Of a stretch of 50,211 nucleotides of DNA, positions 1-8,734 are shown one piece after another. Made by a program: the position numbers and the translations under genes. Below the pieces are notes generated by a model. The model had not been told where the DNA came from and made no database searches. It was given only the letters and a program-made list of their open reading frames with translations. The stretch lies in contig CATZPY010000007.1 of NCBI GenBank assembly GCA_958422985.1, positions 1 through 50,211 of the forward strand, written 5' to 3'. The DNA is from an uncultured Clostridium sp. Its GTDB lineage: Bacteria > Bacillota > Clostridia > TANB77 > CAG-508. Each line of letters opens with the position of its first letter. The stretch's first letter is position 1.

Positions 1-2194
1 TGTCATCTGCTAAAATTCCACCTAATCTGTAATCATCTAATATTTTTAACCATTTATACCCTATTTTTTGATAATACCTTAAAGTACAATTTAATCCCTT
101 TGGTGTAACTATTTCGTTATCATACTCACGTTCATCTATATTATTTACAATTTCTTTATATTCTTTATCTTTTTGTATTTCTACATTCTTTACATTTTCT
201 AGTAATTTATTTAAGTATAATGATCTATATACTGGTACTCTAATTTTTCCTTTTTCCAAATCTTTATAGTCTACTTCCATACCATATTCTAAACTATTTA
301 AAAATTTAATATCTTCATTTTGCTCTAAATCTAAGAAACTTCCATCTTTTAATCTATGGTATTTTTTTCTTAAATTATATTTGCTTAAAATTTCTTTCAA
401 TTCACTTTTGTCAAAATCTAAACCTGTTAAGTCTATATTAAGTAGGTTATTTTCTATTTTTACTCCTACACTTCCTAGTTTTGGTTGTCTTATCTCTTTT
501 GTTTTAAAATTATCTGTTACTAATACTTCGTATTTTTCTGTATAATTGTTTATATCTTGTGATAAGAATTTGTATATTGCATCATCTTTTACTAAAACAA
601 ATCTTTTATTAGCAGAATCTAATAGAAATCCTGTTTTTCTACACATATTTAAAAAGTTAGATTCCTGAATTACATTTCTTGCAACCTTTGGTACATTTTT
701 TATATCTAATGGGTTAAATGCAATATCACCATATACAAATTTTAATGTTGCAATTATATAATTGTTTTTATCAAAATCTAAAAACATCTTTACATCTAAG
801 TCTTTTGGAATATATTCTTTTAATCTTTCTGTGTCTATGTTAGATATATCTATATTTTCTCTTAACTTTGGTAAAATTAATGAAAAGAAATCTGGTAATT
901 CTTTTTTATTAAATCTTATTTCTCTTATAAAATTCTTTTTGTATATTTCTAATAGTTTTATAACTGTATCTTTATAATTTTTATTGCATCTGTACATTTT
1001 GTCTTCTAAAATAATATATACATATTCTTTTCCTTCTAAAACATAGTATTCAAAAACATCTACTTTTTGAGTTAAAGAAAATTCTCCATCTGAAACTTCT
1101 GTTAATTTAAATTTTATGTTTGGAGCCTCTGGTACAAATTCTATTTTTCCTTTTTCTCCATCTTGGCTTATTTCTAATTTTCTTCCTTTTACTATTTCGA
1201 AAAATTCGTCTATTCCTGTATTGCTTAAAATAATACAATTATCGCTTAAAACTTTTCCATAGTACCTATATCCTGCATTTCCACTGCTATTAACATATTT
1301 TATAATTTCTGCATGTTTTAAAATAAAGTCTAATATTTTTAAACTACCTTCATCAAAGTTTTCTTTAGTATGTATAAATTCTAGTTTATTAGTATATTTT
1401 ACACTTTCTTTATTTAGCATACTTGTATAAAACTCTGACAAACTTTTTATTTTGTAATATTTATCTGTTCCTAATTTAAATTCTACTTTAATTTCTTTAT
1501 AATGACTGTCAAAAATAATGTTAGGAATTATATTAATATTTTTTCTTTCTTTTATTACATTTTCTTCTTCATCTATATTTTCTACTTCTGTATTATAAAA
1601 AGCTGTAATCATTTGCTTAAAACCACGATGATCCATTTTACTACTGTTTTCTTGTTTCTTCTCTGTGTTATTTGCATATAATTTTTCATATATAGGGTTA
1701 TTAATAAATTCTATCATTACGGACAAAATATGTTTACACGTACAATAATTTTGGCTATTATCTGGACAAGAACACCTTACAGTTTCAATCTTTCCTTCTT
1801 CAATTTTAGAATATACCTCGTATGTGTCTTTATTTCCTTTTATAGTTCCTGACAATTCAAAATTATTTTTATTTTCATAATTCACATTTGTTATTGTTAT
1901 TCTTTTGTCCTCTACATATCCTAATGCTTTTTGATACCTTGTATCCCCTGCATTTTCACATAATTCTGCTATTATATCTTTATTTACCAACATTTTTTTA
2001 AGCTCCCAATACACATTTATTTTCAGTTTATTATTATATAATATTTTAAGATTTTTCACAAGTGGTATACACTCTTTTATATAAAATTTAAGAACTGTAC
2101 CTTTGAAGTAACCCCTCCTTATTAAACTTTTTTTGTCTAATAATTTGGGTTCACTTCGCCTTTTAGATACAGTTCTTATTTTAAGTTTTCTCAT
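1..2194 (-). CDS. SNF2-family DEAD/DEAH helicase with SWIM zinc finger, N-terminal part (cut by window edge)
   Basis: This gene runs off the left edge, so only about 730 N-terminal codons are visible. A SWIM zinc finger is seen as CSCPDNSQNYCTCKH (C-x-C-xn-C-x-H). A long region follows that fits the bacterial SNF2 helicase-associated domain. The start of the helicase core, YYQKIGYKWLKIL then GGILADD, stops just before the expected Walker A motif. The protein is probably an ATP-dependent DNA translocase or remodeller; its substrate is unknown. The start is uncertain. The frame is open back to the ATG at 2194, which has a weak ribosome binding site and would add a lysine/arginine-rich extension of 67 residues. 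The ATG at 1993 has GGGAG upstream and matches the usual N-terminus of the family better. The gene lies 33 bp behind topA. Confidence 0.85.
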   Translation of the reverse strand, partial: MRKLKIRTVSKRRSEPKLLDKKSLIRRGYFKGTVLKFYIKECIPLVKNLKILYNNKLKINVYWELKKMLVNKDIIAELCENAGDTRYQKALGYVEDKRITITNVNYENKNNFELSGTIKGNKDTYEVYSKIEEGKIETVRCSCPDNSQNYCTCKHILSVMIEFINNPIYEKLYANNTEKKQENSSKMDHRGFKQMITAFYNTEVENIDEEENVIKERKNINIIPNIIFDSHYKEIKVEFKLGTDKYYKIKSLSEFYTSMLNKESVKYTNKLEFIHTKENFDEGSLKILDFILKHAEIIKYVNSSGNAGYRYYGKVLSDNCIILSNTGIDEFFEIVKGRKLEISQDGEKGKIEFVPEAPNIKFKLTEVSDGEFSLTQKVDVFEYYVLEGKEYVYIILEDKMYRCNKNYKDTVIKLLEIYKKNFIREIRFNKKELPDFFSLILPKLRENIDISNIDTERLKEYIPKDLDVKMFLDFDKNNYIIATLKFVYGDIAFNPLDIKNVPKVARNVIQESNFLNMCRKTGFLLDSANKRFVLVKDDAIYKFLSQDINNYTEKYEVLVTDNFKTKEIRQPKLGSVGVKIENNLLNIDLTGLDFDKSELKEILSKYNLRKKYHRLKDGSFLDLEQNEDIKFLNSLEYGMEVDYKDLEKGKIRVPVYRSLYLNKLLENVKNVEIQKDKEYKEIVNNIDEREYDNEIVTPKGLNCTLRYYQKIGYKWLKILDDYRLGGILADD

Positions 2195-2227
2195 TTCACA
2201 TATATGCTAACAGAGAAAATATATTTA

Positions 2228-4216
2228 CTATTCTTCCTTTTTTTCTTCTTTTTTTGGCTTACTCCAAGAAATATAATCACATTTATCTGGATTGTTTTCA
2301 CAAATATAAAATGTTCTTCTTGTTTTAGTTTTCTTTATTTGAACTTTTGCTCCACATTTTGGGCAAGGCTCTTCTATAGTTTCTATATATGGTTTTACAT
2401 TCTTACATTCTGGATATCCAGGGCATGCTAGAAACTTACCATATCTACCATATTTTACAACCATCATTTTCCCACACTTCTCACATGGTACATCTGAAAC
2501 TTCTTCTTCTAATTCTACATGTTCTAATTCTTTTTCTACTTTTTCTAGTACCTTTTCAAATGGTGCATAAAATTCTGAAATCATTTGTTTCCAGTCTTCT
2601 TTTCCTTCTGCAATTTCGTCAAATTCATTTTCTATATCTGCTGTAAATTCTACATTTATAATGTCTGGAAAATTCTCTGTTAATAATTTGTTTACAACTT
2701 TTCCAAGCTCTGTTGGCACTAGTTGCTTTGCTTCCTTTTCTATATATCTTCTTGCTATAATCGTTGTTATTGTTGGTGAATACGTACTTGGTCTACCTAT
2801 ATCTTTCTCCTCTAATGCTTTTACTAAGCTTGCTTCTGTATACCTTGGTGGTGGCTCTGTAAAGCTTTGTTTTGATTCTATTTTTTCTTTTTTTACTTCT
2901 TGCCCCACTTCTAATAATGGTATTTGTCCAATTACATCTTCTTTCTCATCTGTTCCTTCTACATATAAAGTCATAAAACCTTTAAATTTAATTACTTGAC
3001 CATTTGCTTTAAAATTATAATTATTTGCATTAATAGTTATTGCCATTGTATCAAATATTGCAGATTTCATCTGACTTGCCAAAAACCTATTGTATATTAA
3101 TTTATAAAGTTTATATTGATCATTTGTTAAAGATTCTTTAATTTGATCTGGCTTTATTTCTATATAAGTTGGTCTAATAGCTTCGTGTGCGTCTTGCGCA
3201 TCTGCTTTAGTTTTATAGTATCTATTTTCGTAATATTCTTCTCCATAAGCTCCTTCTATTACTTCTTTCGCTATTTTTCTAGCTTCTTCAGAAATTCTTG
3301 TAGAGTCTGTTCTCATATATGTAATTAAACCTACTGTGCCTTTTTCTGGTATTTTTACACCTTCATATAAAGTTTGTGCAACAGACATAGTCTTTTTTAA
3401 GCTGAAATTTAGTTTTCTAGATGCTTCTTGTTGCATAGTACTTGTTGTAAAAGGTGGTGCTGGGTTTCTTTTTCTTTCTCCTTTTTTTACATCTGATACT
3501 ATAAATTTCGCTTCATCTATAGCCTTTAATATTTCGTCTACTTCTTCTTTAGTATGTATTTCTATTTTTTTATTATCTTTACCAACTAATTTTGCTTCAA
3601 TTTTTTTCTTTGACTTAGTATCTAATAAATTTGCAATTATATTCCAATATTCTTCTGGAATAAAACTTTCAATCTCATTTTCTCTATCTACAATTAGTTT
3701 TACAGCAACAGATTGTACCCTTCCTGCTGACAAACCTTTTCTTACTTTTTTCCATAATACTGGGCTTATTTTATATCCTACAATTCTATCTAATACACGT
3801 CTTGCTTGTTGTGCATTAACTAAGTTTATATCTATTTGTCTTGGCTCTTTTATTGCTTTTTGCACTGCTGTTTTTGTTATTTCGTTAAATGTTACTCTAG
3901 ATTTACTTTCTTCTGGAATATCTAATAGATGTGCTAAATGCCATGCAATAGCTTCCCCCTCACGGTCAGGGTCAGTTGCCAAATATACTTTTTTAGCTGA
4001 CTTTGCATCTTTTTTTAATGATTTTATTAAATCTCCTTTTCCTCTTATATTTATATATTCTGGTTCAAAATTGTTTTCTATATTAACTCCCAATTTTGAT
4101 TTAGGTAAATCTCTAATATGCCCCATAGATGCAACAACTTTTGTTCTTCCACCTAAGAATTTCTTTATTGTATTTGCTTTTGCTGGTGATTCTACTATTA
4201 TTAATTTATCTGCCAT
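2228..4216 (-). CDS. topA: DNA topoisomerase I (type IA)
   Basis: This gene relaxes negatively supercoiled DNA by passing one strand through a transient single-strand break. The N-terminal TOPRIM domain is clear (LIIVESPAKANTIKKFLG, and DPDREGEAIAWH near residue 90). The catalytic tyrosine lies in GLITYMRTDSTR near residue 300. The C-terminus has two four-cysteine zinc ribbons (CEKCGKMM...CPGYPEC and CPKCGAK...C...C). The 662-aa length is normal. I chose the ATG at 4216 because AAAAAGGAG lies just upstream and the protein then begins MADKLIIVE; the open frame itself reaches 4252. The dprA gene that often precedes topA in Bacillota is missing here. The 91 bp before the start carry no other gene. 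Confidence 0.97.
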   Translation of the reverse strand: MADKLIIVESPAKANTIKKFLGGRTKVVASMGHIRDLPKSKLGVNIENNFEPEYINIRGKGDLIKSLKKDAKSAKKVYLATDPDREGEAIAWHLAHLLDIPEESKSRVTFNEITKTAVQKAIKEPRQIDINLVNAQQARRVLDRIVGYKISPVLWKKVRKGLSAGRVQSVAVKLIVDRENEIESFIPEEYWNIIANLLDTKSKKKIEAKLVGKDNKKIEIHTKEEVDEILKAIDEAKFIVSDVKKGERKRNPAPPFTTSTMQQEASRKLNFSLKKTMSVAQTLYEGVKIPEKGTVGLITYMRTDSTRISEEARKIAKEVIEGAYGEEYYENRYYKTKADAQDAHEAIRPTYIEIKPDQIKESLTNDQYKLYKLIYNRFLASQMKSAIFDTMAITINANNYNFKANGQVIKFKGFMTLYVEGTDEKEDVIGQIPLLEVGQEVKKEKIESKQSFTEPPPRYTEASLVKALEEKDIGRPSTYSPTITTIIARRYIEKEAKQLVPTELGKVVNKLLTENFPDIINVEFTADIENEFDEIAEGKEDWKQMISEFYAPFEKVLEKVEKELEHVELEEEVSDVPCEKCGKMMVVKYGRYGKFLACPGYPECKNVKPYIETIEEPCPKCGAKVQIKKTKTRRTFYICENNPDKCDYISWSKPKKEEKKEE

Positions 4217-4307
4217 TTTATTCTCCTTTTTAGTTATGGAATATTTTTCCACAATCTTTAATACATATTGTATTGTAGTTCATATGTTTGTTTTTTTCAA
4301 GTATTTT

Positions 4308-4607
4308 TTAGCATTTAACTAAATCTTCTATTACATCTCCTAAAATAACTGGAGTTACTTCATTCCTTTTTAAAATATCTAATATAGAATTTTCCATTTT
4401 TTCATCATTTGTTAATTTATCTATACTTGCCTTTTCTACTTTTATTTTATCATCTATATATTCTGTTTTTATTACTTCTACTCCAAATATATCGTTTCTA
4501 CTTTTTAAATCTTTTATCTTATAATATTCTAATTTTACTGGATATAATATTCCTTCCCTTCGTAATTCTTCTTTGTTCATAAATATTCCACCAAAAAAAG
4601 TTTTCAT
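4308..4607 (-). CDS. Short conserved-looking protein, possibly DUF6514 family
   Basis: This 99-aa protein of unknown function lies directly upstream of topA in the same direction. It is predicted to be soluble, with charged central segments (YGVEVIKTEY-like strand, then LDILKRNEVTPVILGDVIEDL). The layout resembles the short Clostridia proteins grouped as DUF6514, an assignment made from memory of the family pattern only. The first ATG has GGGAGG six bases upstream. A second possible start, MNKEELRREG, lies nine codons further in with a weaker site. The last ten residues (VILGDVIEDL) look like the most conserved part. Confidence 0.7.
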   Translation of the reverse strand: MKTFFGGIFMNKEELRREGILYPVKLEYYKIKDLKSRNDIFGVEVIKTEYIDDKIKVEKASIDKLTNDEKMENSILDILKRNEVTPVILGDVIEDLVKC

Positions 4608-4935
4608 TTTCTTCCTCCCATGTTTTTGTATATATTAATATATACTCTTACTTAGAAGTATTCAATATAAATCGAGTGCCTGTATTCTTGCATTTTCGAC
4701 ATTGTTTTTTTATATTTTACTAATTTCTATTTTTACCTATTTTATACTATTTTTTTCATTGCTAATTTAATATATAAAAAAGTCGAAAAAAATCTTTTTA
4801 AGTCATATTTTATAACAAGATTTTTTATAAACAAAAAAGAATAGCCCTTTTGAAATTAACTTTTTAGTAAATAAACTTTGTTTATAAATTTAGTTAATTT
4901 TATTTTTGCTACTCTTTCATACTTTTTATTATTTA
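4608..4935. other. AT-rich intergenic region
   Basis: These bases separate the DUF6514-like gene from the repeat at 4936. I see no convincing gene, only AT-rich sequence. The segment near 4750-4870 may hold the promoter of the leftward DUF6514-like gene, but no clear consensus stands out. Confidence 0.4.
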
Positions 4936-5007
4936 AAACCGAGATTTTTAGGACCGTTCCCCACTCTCGACCAGTCACGACAGAGGTACCACCTAATTCC
5001 GGTTTCC
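4936..5007. repeat. REP-like dispersed element, copy 1 (long form)
   Basis: The element begins AAACCGAGATTTTTAGGACC and ends AATTCCGGTTT, so its ends are imperfect inverted repeats. It contains the GGGGAACGGTCC core on the minus strand, shared with copies at 13336, 16608, 19237, 24970 and 31631. It starts two bases after the stop codon of the 258-aa gene. Its interior (ACTCTCGACCAGTCACGACA) is unusually GC-rich for this genome. Confidence 0.75.
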
Positions 5008-5009
5008 TT

Positions 5010-5786
5010 TTATCCTTGCATCATTGCATTAAATGTCATGTTAATTTTCTCTTTGTTGTCTTTCATCTGTATTGCAAATTCGAATATTTGATTATATAAA
5101 CTTCCTATTGATTTTTCTACTTCTCCTGTTAAGTGTTCTATGTTGTTTTCTGATGGTTTTAATACATAATTTTCAAAATTTTTCTTTCTGTTTAAATTCT
5201 TTATTAAATTATTAAAGAATGTATATATCTTACCTTGTTTCTTTTCTACCATTTCTACTTTTTCCGTTATTTTAATGTTTTCTGAAAATTCTGATAATTG
5301 ATTTATACAATCTTCTAATCTTTTGTTACATTCGTTTATGATTACTTCATAGTCTAATTTCTTTTGTATTGATGCATTTATTTTGTTAATATAATAATGT
5401 ATTTTTTCCGAATCATTTTCTTCTACTGCTTTTTCCAAATTTTGTTTATTTATACTAACATTTGTAACTACAATTATTTCAGATTGTATTGCAGCAGATA
5501 GTTCTCTTTGAATATTTATATATCTTGTGCTACATACATCAAATAATTTATCTAATTGTTTTTTATATTGCATTACTAAGTTATCAATTGCAATTTTATA
5601 TTTCTCTAATGTGTTATAATAATTTGCTTGAATATATAGCTTGTCCTTAAACTCTGCAAGCCTAATTTCTTTACTATTTGCCAAAGAGCTTTCAAATAAT
5701 AATGCTAAATTCATCTGCTTTTGATTTTCTATATCTACAAGTTCTTTTAAATCTTCTTTAAAATTCTCTTTTGTAATACTTAGCAT
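5010..5786 (-). CDS. Unknown helical protein, third gene of the trio at the end of the dcw operon
   Basis: This 258-aa protein is not recognised. It is almost entirely charged and amphipathic helix with coiled-coil character, has no signal peptide or membrane segment, and ends MTFNAMMQG. A basic, aromatic patch lies near residue 190 (KIYTFFNNLIKNLNRKK). Its ATG overlaps the stop of the upstream gene (TAATG), with AAAGGTGG before it, so translation is probably coupled. A REP-like element begins two bases past its stop. Its position behind murG suggests a link to envelope or division work, but that is inference only. Confidence 0.85.
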   Translation of the reverse strand: MLSITKENFKEDLKELVDIENQKQMNLALLFESSLANSKEIRLAEFKDKLYIQANYYNTLEKYKIAIDNLVMQYKKQLDKLFDVCSTRYINIQRELSAAIQSEIIVVTNVSINKQNLEKAVEENDSEKIHYYINKINASIQKKLDYEVIINECNKRLEDCINQLSEFSENIKITEKVEMVEKKQGKIYTFFNNLIKNLNRKKNFENYVLKPSENNIEHLTGEVEKSIGSLYNQIFEFAIQMKDNKEKINMTFNAMMQG

Positions 5787-6187
5787 TATCTTTCACCACC
5801 TTTATCAAAATCTTTTTCTTCTGTATTCCTTGTTTTATCATATACATTGTTTAAAGCTATATCCGAAATTGTATGTTTTAAAGTATCCTTTGTTTGTTCT
5901 ATTGTAGATTTTACAGTTTCCATTACAGATGTTTGTTTGTTAAAAATACTTTCATCTATTACTACACCCTTAAATGCTTCCGCTGTAAATTTAGCTGGAC
6001 TAAAAAGGTATGAAGGTCTAACTTGCATTCCTACTCCTGGAATTTCCTTAGTAGGTCTACTTTGCATAAAATTTCTTGATATTTGTATAGTATTCCTTCC
6101 TACATATATTCCGTCTTTTTCGAATCCTTTTAATGTATATACACCTTCTGTTTTTGGTCCTTTTATTTTAATATCATTTACTTTCAT
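5786..6187 (-). CDS. Unknown protein, second gene of the trio at the end of the dcw operon
   Basis: This 133-aa protein is not recognised. The N-terminal half looks beta-rich (VYTLKGFEKDGIYVGRNTIQI) and is followed by a proline-containing segment (IPGVGMQVRPSYLFSPAKF). The C-terminal third is a charged helix ending KDFDKGGER. It has no membrane segment. It overlaps both neighbours by TAATG junctions, with AGGAGG upstream of its start, so the three genes should be made in a fixed ratio. The arrangement of a small helical protein, a beta-rich protein and a longer coiled-coil protein could reflect a complex. This is inference. Confidence 0.85.
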   Translation of the reverse strand: MKVNDIKIKGPKTEGVYTLKGFEKDGIYVGRNTIQISRNFMQSRPTKEIPGVGMQVRPSYLFSPAKFTAEAFKGVVIDESIFNKQTSVMETVKSTIEQTKDTLKHTISDIALNNVYDKTRNTEEKDFDKGGER

Positions 6188-6351
6188 TATATTTTCCTCC
6201 TAATACAATCTAAATATTCTGATATATGTTCATCTATCCTATTTTGTATTTCGGTTTCTTTAGAAGTTAATGTATTAACTTCATTTTTTATAAAAGTTGT
6301 ATCCACAGACGAAACATTTTTTAATCTTCCCTCAAAAAGTACACCATTCAT
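6187..6351 (-). CDS. Small unknown helical protein (54 aa), first gene of the trio behind murG
   Basis: This ORF encodes 54 residues, starting MNGVLFEGRLKNVSS and ending YLDCIRRKI. A strong AAAGGAGG site lies before the ATG, only 14 bp downstream of the murG stop, so it belongs to the dcw transcript. Its stop overlaps the start of the 133-aa gene (TAATG). It is mostly one predicted amphipathic helix with a single cysteine. The size and helical character recall WXG100-type or other small partner proteins, but no WXG motif is visible and I do not assign it. Confidence 0.8.
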   Translation of the reverse strand: MNGVLFEGRLKNVSSVDTTFIKNEVNTLTSKETEIQNRIDEHISEYLDCIRRKI

Positions 6352-6365
6352 ATTTAGTACCTCCT

Positions 6366-7487
6366 TTATCCTTTGTTTATTAACCTTTTTACCTCATTAT
6401 ATATTTTATTTTCTACATCTTTCATTACTATTTTCTTTGCATTATTTCCCATTTCTTTTAACTTTTCTTTGTCTTTAATTGTTTCATTTATAAGATTATT
6501 TAAAGCTTTTCCATTAATTTCGTTATCGTGAATTATTTTAGCTGCATTTTCTTTTACTAATACTTTTGCATTATATTCTTGGTGGTTTTCTGCTGCAAAT
6601 GATAATGGTACAAATATTGCAGGTCTTCCAGAAATAGAAACTTCTGTTATAGTCATAGCTCCACTTCTACAAACTATTAGGTCTGCCACTGACATTGCTT
6701 TTTGCATATCATATATATATGGTACAACTTTAACATTTTCTATCTTCTCTATATCTATATCCTTTTTAGATAAATTTTCTTTTATTATATCATATTGGCT
6801 TTTTCCTACAGACCATAGAATTTGATAATTTGTGTTTAATTTTTCTTCTATTATTTCTTCTAATGCATTATTTATAGGTCTTGCACCTTGACTTCCACCA
6901 AAAACTAAAATTAGTGTTTGATTTTTATTTAATTTATTTTCTTTTAAAAACTCATCTTTCTCGTTTTCGTTATATTCTACTTCTTTAAACTTTGTAGGCG
7001 TTCCTGTTAATACAATATTTTTAGCATCATGAATTTTTTCTCTTGCATCTTCAAAACCTATTAAAATTGTATCTACTTTTTTCGCTAGTAATTTTACTGT
7101 AACACCTGGAAATGCGTTACTTTCATGTAACATTGTAGGAATCTTTTGCTTTGAAGCAGATAGTAGTACCGGACCACAAATAAATCCACCTGTTCCTATA
7201 ACAATATCTGGTTTTTCTTCTTTTAATATTTTCTTTGCTTCTTTATAACCTTTTAAAGTTTTTATCATCTTCTTAATATTATCTATAGATATTTTTCTTA
7301 CAATACCATATGCTTCAATTGTTCTTAGTTCATATCCTGCTCTAGGTACTAAGTCATTTTCTAATCCTCTTTTAGTCCCAATAAATTTAATTACTGCATT
7401 TGGATTTTCTTGTTTTATTTTATTAGCTATTGCAATACCAGGATTTATATGCCCTCCTGTTTGTGATGCTGCTATTATTACTTTCAT
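6366..7487 (-). CDS. murG: UDP-GlcNAc:undecaprenyl-PP-MurNAc-pentapeptide GlcNAc transferase
   Basis: MurG adds GlcNAc to lipid I to make lipid II on the inner face of the membrane. The N-terminal loop reads ASQTGGHINPG, where most homologues have GGTGGH. The C-terminal nucleotide-sugar binding half has FGGSQGARPIN, CRSGAMTITE near residue 275 and FAAENHQEYNA, all typical. The 373-aa length is normal. I chose MKVIIAAS at 7487; the open frame extends 13 codons further, but the family starts here. It follows ftsW after a 75-bp gap and leads straight into three unknown genes. Confidence 0.95.
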   Translation of the reverse strand: MKVIIAASQTGGHINPGIAIANKIKQENPNAVIKFIGTKRGLENDLVPRAGYELRTIEAYGIVRKISIDNIKKMIKTLKGYKEAKKILKEEKPDIVIGTGGFICGPVLLSASKQKIPTMLHESNAFPGVTVKLLAKKVDTILIGFEDAREKIHDAKNIVLTGTPTKFKEVEYNENEKDEFLKENKLNKNQTLILVFGGSQGARPINNALEEIIEEKLNTNYQILWSVGKSQYDIIKENLSKKDIDIEKIENVKVVPYIYDMQKAMSVADLIVCRSGAMTITEVSISGRPAIFVPLSFAAENHQEYNAKVLVKENAAKIIHDNEINGKALNNLINETIKDKEKLKEMGNNAKKIVMKDVENKIYNEVKRLINKG

Positions 7488-7562
7488 ATTAAAATCCATT
7501 CCTTTCTCGCTTCGCTTATAAGACACACATAACTATATAACTTTTACATTTCTTTCATATTG

Positions 7563-8720
7563 TTAAACTTTTGTGCCTGCTCTAGATATATTAAGTAATA
7601 CACCTACTGAGCATAATAAAATTAATAGTGATGTTACCCCATAACTAAAAAATGGTAGAGGCATTCCTGTTACTGGCATAGATGATGTTACAACTGCAAT
7701 ATTAATTATTGCCTGTAATCCTATTAAAGATGTAATTCCAACTGCAACTAAACTACCAAACATATCGGGAGCTTTCATTGCTGCAAGTACCCCTCTCCAT
7801 ATGAAGATACCAAACAAACCAATAACTATTGCACATCCTACAAATCCTAATTCTTCTGCTAATACTGCAAAAATAAAGTCAGTATGCGGTTCTGATATGT
7901 ATAAATATTTTTGCTTACTTTGCCCTAATCCTACTCCAAATAATCCACCAGAACCTATAGCATATAAACTTTGTATTACTTGCCACCCATCACCTTGTTT
8001 ATCTGCCCATGGGTTTAAAAACGATGTTATTCTGGCAATTCTAAATGCTCCTTTACTTGTAAATTTTGCCATTGCATACAATCCTGCTGCTCCAGCCACT
8101 GCAACTCCTGTTCCTACTGTTGCAAAATATTTTGGTCTTACTCCTGCCATAAGCATCATTATGCTAACAACTAATACAATTATTATTGTTGCACTTAAGT
8201 GATCTTGTACAAGTATTAATATTAATATTACTGGAATTAAGTATAATATTGGCTTAAGAAAACCCTTTTTTAAATCTTTTAATTCGTCTTTATGGTCTGT
8301 TAAATAACTTGCATAAAATATAATTAATCCGATTTTAGCAAGTTCTGAAGGTTGGAATTGTATTCCTAAATTTATCCATCGTCTTGCTCCACCAGCTGAT
8401 CTACCTATTCCAGGTATTAGTACCATTAGCAGTAATATTATAGAAGCAATATATGCTATTTTATAAAACTTTTTCCAAAACCTATAATCTATTTTAGAAA
8501 TAAATAGCATTGCGGCAACACCAATTACAGCAAAAGTTGCCTGTTTTTTAAAATATACATAACTGTCATCACCTGTTTCAGAAAGTGATGTAGGTGAACT
8601 TGCTGAAAGTACCATTATTAAACCAAGAGATAATAATAATATAACTGTTATTAATAAGATAAAGTCCATCTGGTTATTTGCAAATTTAGAAAATTTCCTT
8701 ACTTTTTTGTTCTTGGCCAT
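7563..8720 (-). CDS. ftsW: SEDS-family peptidoglycan polymerase FtsW/SpoVE
   Basis: This polytopic membrane protein (about ten segments, 385 aa) belongs to the SEDS glycosyltransferases that polymerise lipid II with a class B PBP. Signature segments include GGARRWINLGIQFQPSELAK, FAVLAEELGFVG, and PFFSYGVTSLLILL near the C-terminus. The start MAKNKKVRKF at 8720 is preceded by AAAGGAG; the longer frame to 8762 overlaps mraY and is unlikely. Next to spoVD, it could be the sporulation version SpoVE, the vegetative FtsW, or serve both roles; the sequence alone does not decide. Confidence 0.93.
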   Translation of the reverse strand: MAKNKKVRKFSKFANNQMDFILLITVILLLSLGLIMVLSASSPTSLSETGDDSYVYFKKQATFAVIGVAAMLFISKIDYRFWKKFYKIAYIASIILLLMVLIPGIGRSAGGARRWINLGIQFQPSELAKIGLIIFYASYLTDHKDELKDLKKGFLKPILYLIPVILILILVQDHLSATIIIVLVVSIMMLMAGVRPKYFATVGTGVAVAGAAGLYAMAKFTSKGAFRIARITSFLNPWADKQGDGWQVIQSLYAIGSGGLFGVGLGQSKQKYLYISEPHTDFIFAVLAEELGFVGCAIVIGLFGIFIWRGVLAAMKAPDMFGSLVAVGITSLIGLQAIINIAVVTSSMPVTGMPLPFFSYGVTSLLILLCSVGVLLNISRAGTKV

Positions 8721-8734
8721 TCTTATCTCCTTTA

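Noticed and set aside
2089..2180. Inverted repeat TAAGAACTGTA/TACAGTTCTTA near the start of the SNF2 gene, considered as a small mobile element
   Set aside because: The sequence is in frame with, and probably part of, the N-terminal coding region of the helicase. There is no target duplication and no second copy in the window.
3336..4322. A 328-aa plus-strand ORF opposite topA
   Set aside because: It is the antisense shadow of topA, has no ribosome binding site, and its serine/phenylalanine-rich composition is what the reverse complement of a lysine/glutamate-rich gene gives.
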